Assembly (NCBI GenBank): GCA_902491625.1
Contig: CABUIO010000001.1
Coordinates: 186,001 to 250,000, forward strand
DNA from: an uncultured Porphyromonadaceae bacterium
GTDB lineage: Bacteria; Bacteroidota; Bacteroidia; Bacteroidales; Muribaculaceae
Direction of reading: 5' to 3'
DNA length: 64,000 nucleotides
The notes beneath the pieces are model-generated. The model had not been told where the DNA came from and made no database searches. It saw only the letters and a list, made by a program, of their open reading frames with translations. The translations under genes and the position numbers were made by a program. Every line of letters begins with the position of its first letter. Position 1 is the first letter of the stretch. Below, one piece after another: positions 61,949-64,000 of this stretch.

Positions 61949-62424
61949 AACTCAAAAATATTGTCAGTTTCTATTGTTGATTCAGTGATACTTACATTGC
62001 CGTCAGCAACTTCCCGTTTCAGCAGTTGCTCAAATTTCTGCAATGTCATGACATATCCCTTTAAAAGCGAATCATCTTCATATCGCTGTGATTTCTTTAC
62101 GCCACCATTACCCAAGACAAGAATTCTATCGGATAAACGCAGACAATATAATCTAAGTTTAGAAGAAGTAACAGGCAAAGCGACGACTGAATCGTTCATT
62201 TTACCTTCCGGACGGAAATATCTCTCTAATGCTCCGGTATTGGCAATACGAGTTATAAATGCCGCAATACGAGAGAAATCCTCGCTGTATTCTGCGTCTT
62301 CCCTGAATTTAGAGACAAACTTTTCAAATTCAGACTCCACATCGCGAAGAAATTGCAAGGTATATATCGTGCAATTTTCACCATCTTTTATCAAATAGAG
62401 TTCTACTTCGCTCATAAGTTGCAT
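61945..62424 (-). CDS. Putative toxin of a HigBA-like pair
   Basis: A 159-residue (or 156 from ATG 62415) protein upstream of the HTH gene. KLRLYCLRLSDRILVLGNGG, VKKSQRYEDDSLLKGYVMTL resembles the RelE/HigB-like C-terminal strand pattern seen in phage-derived Gp49-like toxins, with basic residues K and R. The N-terminal half is helical (VESEFEKFVSKFREDAEYSE). The assignment rests on gene order, overlap and this stretch; it could be another kind of partner protein. Confidence 0.6.
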   Translation of the reverse strand: MQLMSEVELYLIKDGENCTIYTLQFLRDVESEFEKFVSKFREDAEYSEDFSRIAAFITRIANTGALERYFRPEGKMNDSVVALPVTSSKLRLYCLRLSDRILVLGNGGVKKSQRYEDDSLLKGYVMTLQKFEQLLKREVADGNVSITESTIETDNIFEL

Positions 62425-62445
62425 TCTTTAGTTTTTAGTATAACG

Positions 62446-62453
62446 CAAAGATA
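62446..62453 (-). promoter_or_regulatory. -7 box of the toxin-antitoxin operon
   Basis: TATCTTTG on the minus strand, 21 nt before ATG 62424. The downstream XRE protein would be expected to bind here. Confidence 0.6.
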
Positions 62454-62640
62454 CAACAAAAATTTTACTTGAAAATAAAATCCTCGCGATATTTTAGAGA
62501 GATTGATGGCGGAAATAAGACAGAGGCAACAGAAGTATGTGACGGTAGCCGCGAATACTTTGACAACTTGCGGAATTGGCGCAGTGAGCAGAACCGGCAG
62601 AGAGCCTAATCATGTACTCCAAAGAGAAGTGATATATTAG

Positions 62641-62915
62641 TGATCGTATCGCGAAGGAACCATAAAGGGTTGTATATGTTGACATTTCAGTCCGGCGGAT
62701 TTGCTTACGCTCATCCGCCGGCTATTGATTAAGTAACTGCTTTCGCGGTTTTACCATGGCGCAACGTCGCGGCGGACGTGCGCGTAGCATGTCCCTACAT
62801 ATACGATTGATTATCAAGATTGAAAGGGAAGTAATGGTCCATTATGGCTCAACAAAATGGTTTACAGTGGTTTGAAAAAAGGATTGTTCGTAATTGTTCC
62901 CCATTGTTCGAAACT
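62641..62915. repeat. Solo right module of the palindromic mosaic, plus short repeats
   Basis: The gap 62425-62928 contains one right-hand mosaic module: gggttgtatatg, TCCGGCGGATTTGCTTACGC, CATCCGCCGGCTATTG, AACTGCTTTCGCGGTTTT, then gcgcaacgtcgcggcggacg. This is followed at 62840-62912 by the AATGG...GATTGTTCGTAATTGTTCCCC repeat. No mirrored left half is present. No gene supported. Confidence 0.75.
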
Positions 62916-62928
62916 TGTTTGTCGCTTG

Positions 62929-64000
62929 TTAGAAGCGGGATTTCTCGGAGTTGCCGGCGCCGGTGCCTCGGTAACGGTCGCGGGTCGTGTTGAAACGATA
63001 CTGGAGTGTGAGCATCACCGAGCGGCCTGACGTGAAGTTCTTCTGGACAAGCTGCACGGCATCGTTGTACATCATGGCATTGTTGCCGGATGTGTCGAAC
63101 AAGTCTTTTGCCTCAAGGGTGACGCTGAAGGTGTTGCCACGGAATCCTTTGTAAATCTTGGCATTGACATACCAGGGGGTATTCGAGACTTTCATGTTGT
63201 TGTCCCACATATGTGTCATCAGCTGCGCGTCGACATTGAGCCAGATGTCGAAAGGAAACCGGATGGCGTTCTGCCACTGGAACATAAAGCCCGGATCGTT
63301 CATCTTCATCGGCTTGCCGTCGACCGGCAGGGTGAGCCATTGCTTCATCATGCCGACATTCACGCGTGGCTGCCAGACTCCGACCTGAAACTGTCCTCCG
63401 ACGAAAGCCAGAAGATTATGGCGGTGGTCAAGATTTGCCGTGCGGATTATGGTTGCTTCGCCATCCGCTCCGTAAGGCTCGGTGATGAAATACACTCCAT
63501 CCTTGAAGTATGTATATGACACCTGCGCGAAGAACTGACGCCACTGCGCCATGTATTCCACAGTCTGCATTTTTGTGGGTTTAAGATACGGGTTGCCGGT
63601 CTCATAAGTGAGGCGGTTGATATAGCTGACGGCTCCGTCAAGCTGACCGTAGCCGGGGCGAACGGTCTTGCCTGAATAGTTCAGTCCCATACGGACATTT
63701 CCTATCTGCGTGGCGACGTTGAGCGAGGGGAACATGTTGTCGTATGTCTTGCTCTGGCCGTCACGATGCTCACCCATCTCGTAATAATCGAATTTCACAT
63801 GCTCATAGCGGAGTCCGACACCGACATTGAAGTTTCCGAATTGCCGCCCAAAATCAACAAAAGCGGCGATATTGCTTTCATCCACACAGTTTTCAGCATC
63901 GGACACTTCGGGAATATTCGCGGTAAAGAGATTAGTGGTGCGTGTATTGGTGTATTCCTCGCCAAAACTTATCTGTCCCTGCCAGAGAGGATGACTGACA
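62929..64000 (-). CDS. Outer-membrane beta-barrel family protein (TonB-receptor-like), C-terminal part
   Basis: The last 356 codons of a leftward gene that continues past the window edge. Barrel strands alternate throughout: FNVGVGLRYEHVKFDYYEMG, NVRMGLNYSGKTVRPGYGQL, YINRLTYETGNPYLKPTKMQ, FSVTLEAKDLFDTSGNN, and SVMLTLQYRFNTTRDRYRGT near the end. NPYLKPxxxxTVEY and the terminal barrel pattern match OMP_b-brl_3-type proteins, with a C-terminal extension beyond the last strand (AGNSEKSRF). Substrate unknown; the N-terminal plug is outside the window. Confidence 0.88.
   Translation of the reverse strand, partial: VSHPLWQGQISFGEEYTNTRTTNLFTANIPEVSDAENCVDESNIAAFVDFGRQFGNFNVGVGLRYEHVKFDYYEMGEHRDGQSKTYDNMFPSLNVATQIGNVRMGLNYSGKTVRPGYGQLDGAVSYINRLTYETGNPYLKPTKMQTVEYMAQWRQFFAQVSYTYFKDGVYFITEPYGADGEATIIRTANLDHRHNLLAFVGGQFQVGVWQPRVNVGMMKQWLTLPVDGKPMKMNDPGFMFQWQNAIRFPFDIWLNVDAQLMTHMWDNNMKVSNTPWYVNAKIYKGFRGNTFSVTLEAKDLFDTSGNNAMMYNDAVQLVQKNFTSGRSVMLTLQYRFNTTRDRYRGTGAGNSEKSRF

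Noticed and set aside
62494..62685. Small leftward frame before the barrel-protein gene
   Set aside because: It covers a mosaic module and has no recognisable product or start context.

Overview
The window looks like chromosome from a Bacteroidales gut bacterium, most likely of the Muribaculaceae type. This is an inference. It rests on the GC-rich coding sequence, many promoters of the Bacteroidetes form (-33 TTTG/TTG, about 20 bp, then -7 TAnnTTTG), Bacteroidetes-specific families (Porin_10-like and OMP_b-brl_3-like barrels, UpxY-type antiterminator, DUF4301, OstA-like protein) and a Rho factor with a very long disordered region. No species assignment is possible from sequence reading alone.

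Layout. 1-8.3 kb: nucleoside phosphorylase end, SpoU/TrmH methyltransferase, two lipoproteins, valS and an S9 peptidase. 8.3-14.5 kb: a palindromic repeat, then a leftward antiporter-MFS-porin operon divergent from a phosphatidylserine-decarboxylase-family proenzyme; read together these look like an amino-acid decarboxylation and exchange module. 14.5-22.1 kb: a leftward surface-glycan operon (UpxY-like regulator, three GT2 glycosyltransferases, HAD phosphatase, gmd, fcl, WecA-like initiating transferase). 22.2-26.1 kb: a DUF362 protein, two related small secreted proteins, a membrane protein and an Ntn hydrolase. 26.3-32.9 kb: a possible small RNA, then an envelope-biogenesis operon (two SurA-like proteins, OstA-like protein, mutL). 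33.1-39.8 kb: an AT-rich DUF1016 nuclease, a small HExxH protein, an exported flavodoxin, an M18 aminopeptidase, a Porin_10-like protein whose first codons lie in a MITE, and a solute-binding-like protein.

39.9-44.8 kb is the most mosaic part. A second MITE copy carries another MITE nested inside it. An AT-rich islet (C10 cysteine protease plus two small lipoproteins) is bracketed by 267-bp direct repeats of the 3' end of aroC. It is followed by intact aroC and ybaK. 44.8-53.7 kb is housekeeping: rho with a long leader, DUF4301, YitT, tig, clpP, clpX. 53.7-56.6 kb holds two large mosaics of nested palindromes around a Sel1-repeat protein. 56.7-59.7 kb has a small unknown gene and a leftward three-gene operon (adenylating enzyme, GNAT, esterase). 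59.8-64 kb: rpiB, folB, tRNA-Arg, a Rossmann-like protein, a toxin-antitoxin pair, repeats and the end of a TonB-type barrel protein.

The strongest candidates for undescribed biology are the PSD-family decarboxylase/antiporter/MFS/porin module, the C10 protease-lipoprotein islet in a duplicated aroC end, the stand-alone adenylation operon, and the palindromic mosaics. Five genes begin 4-6 nt after a consensus -7 box and may be leaderless.
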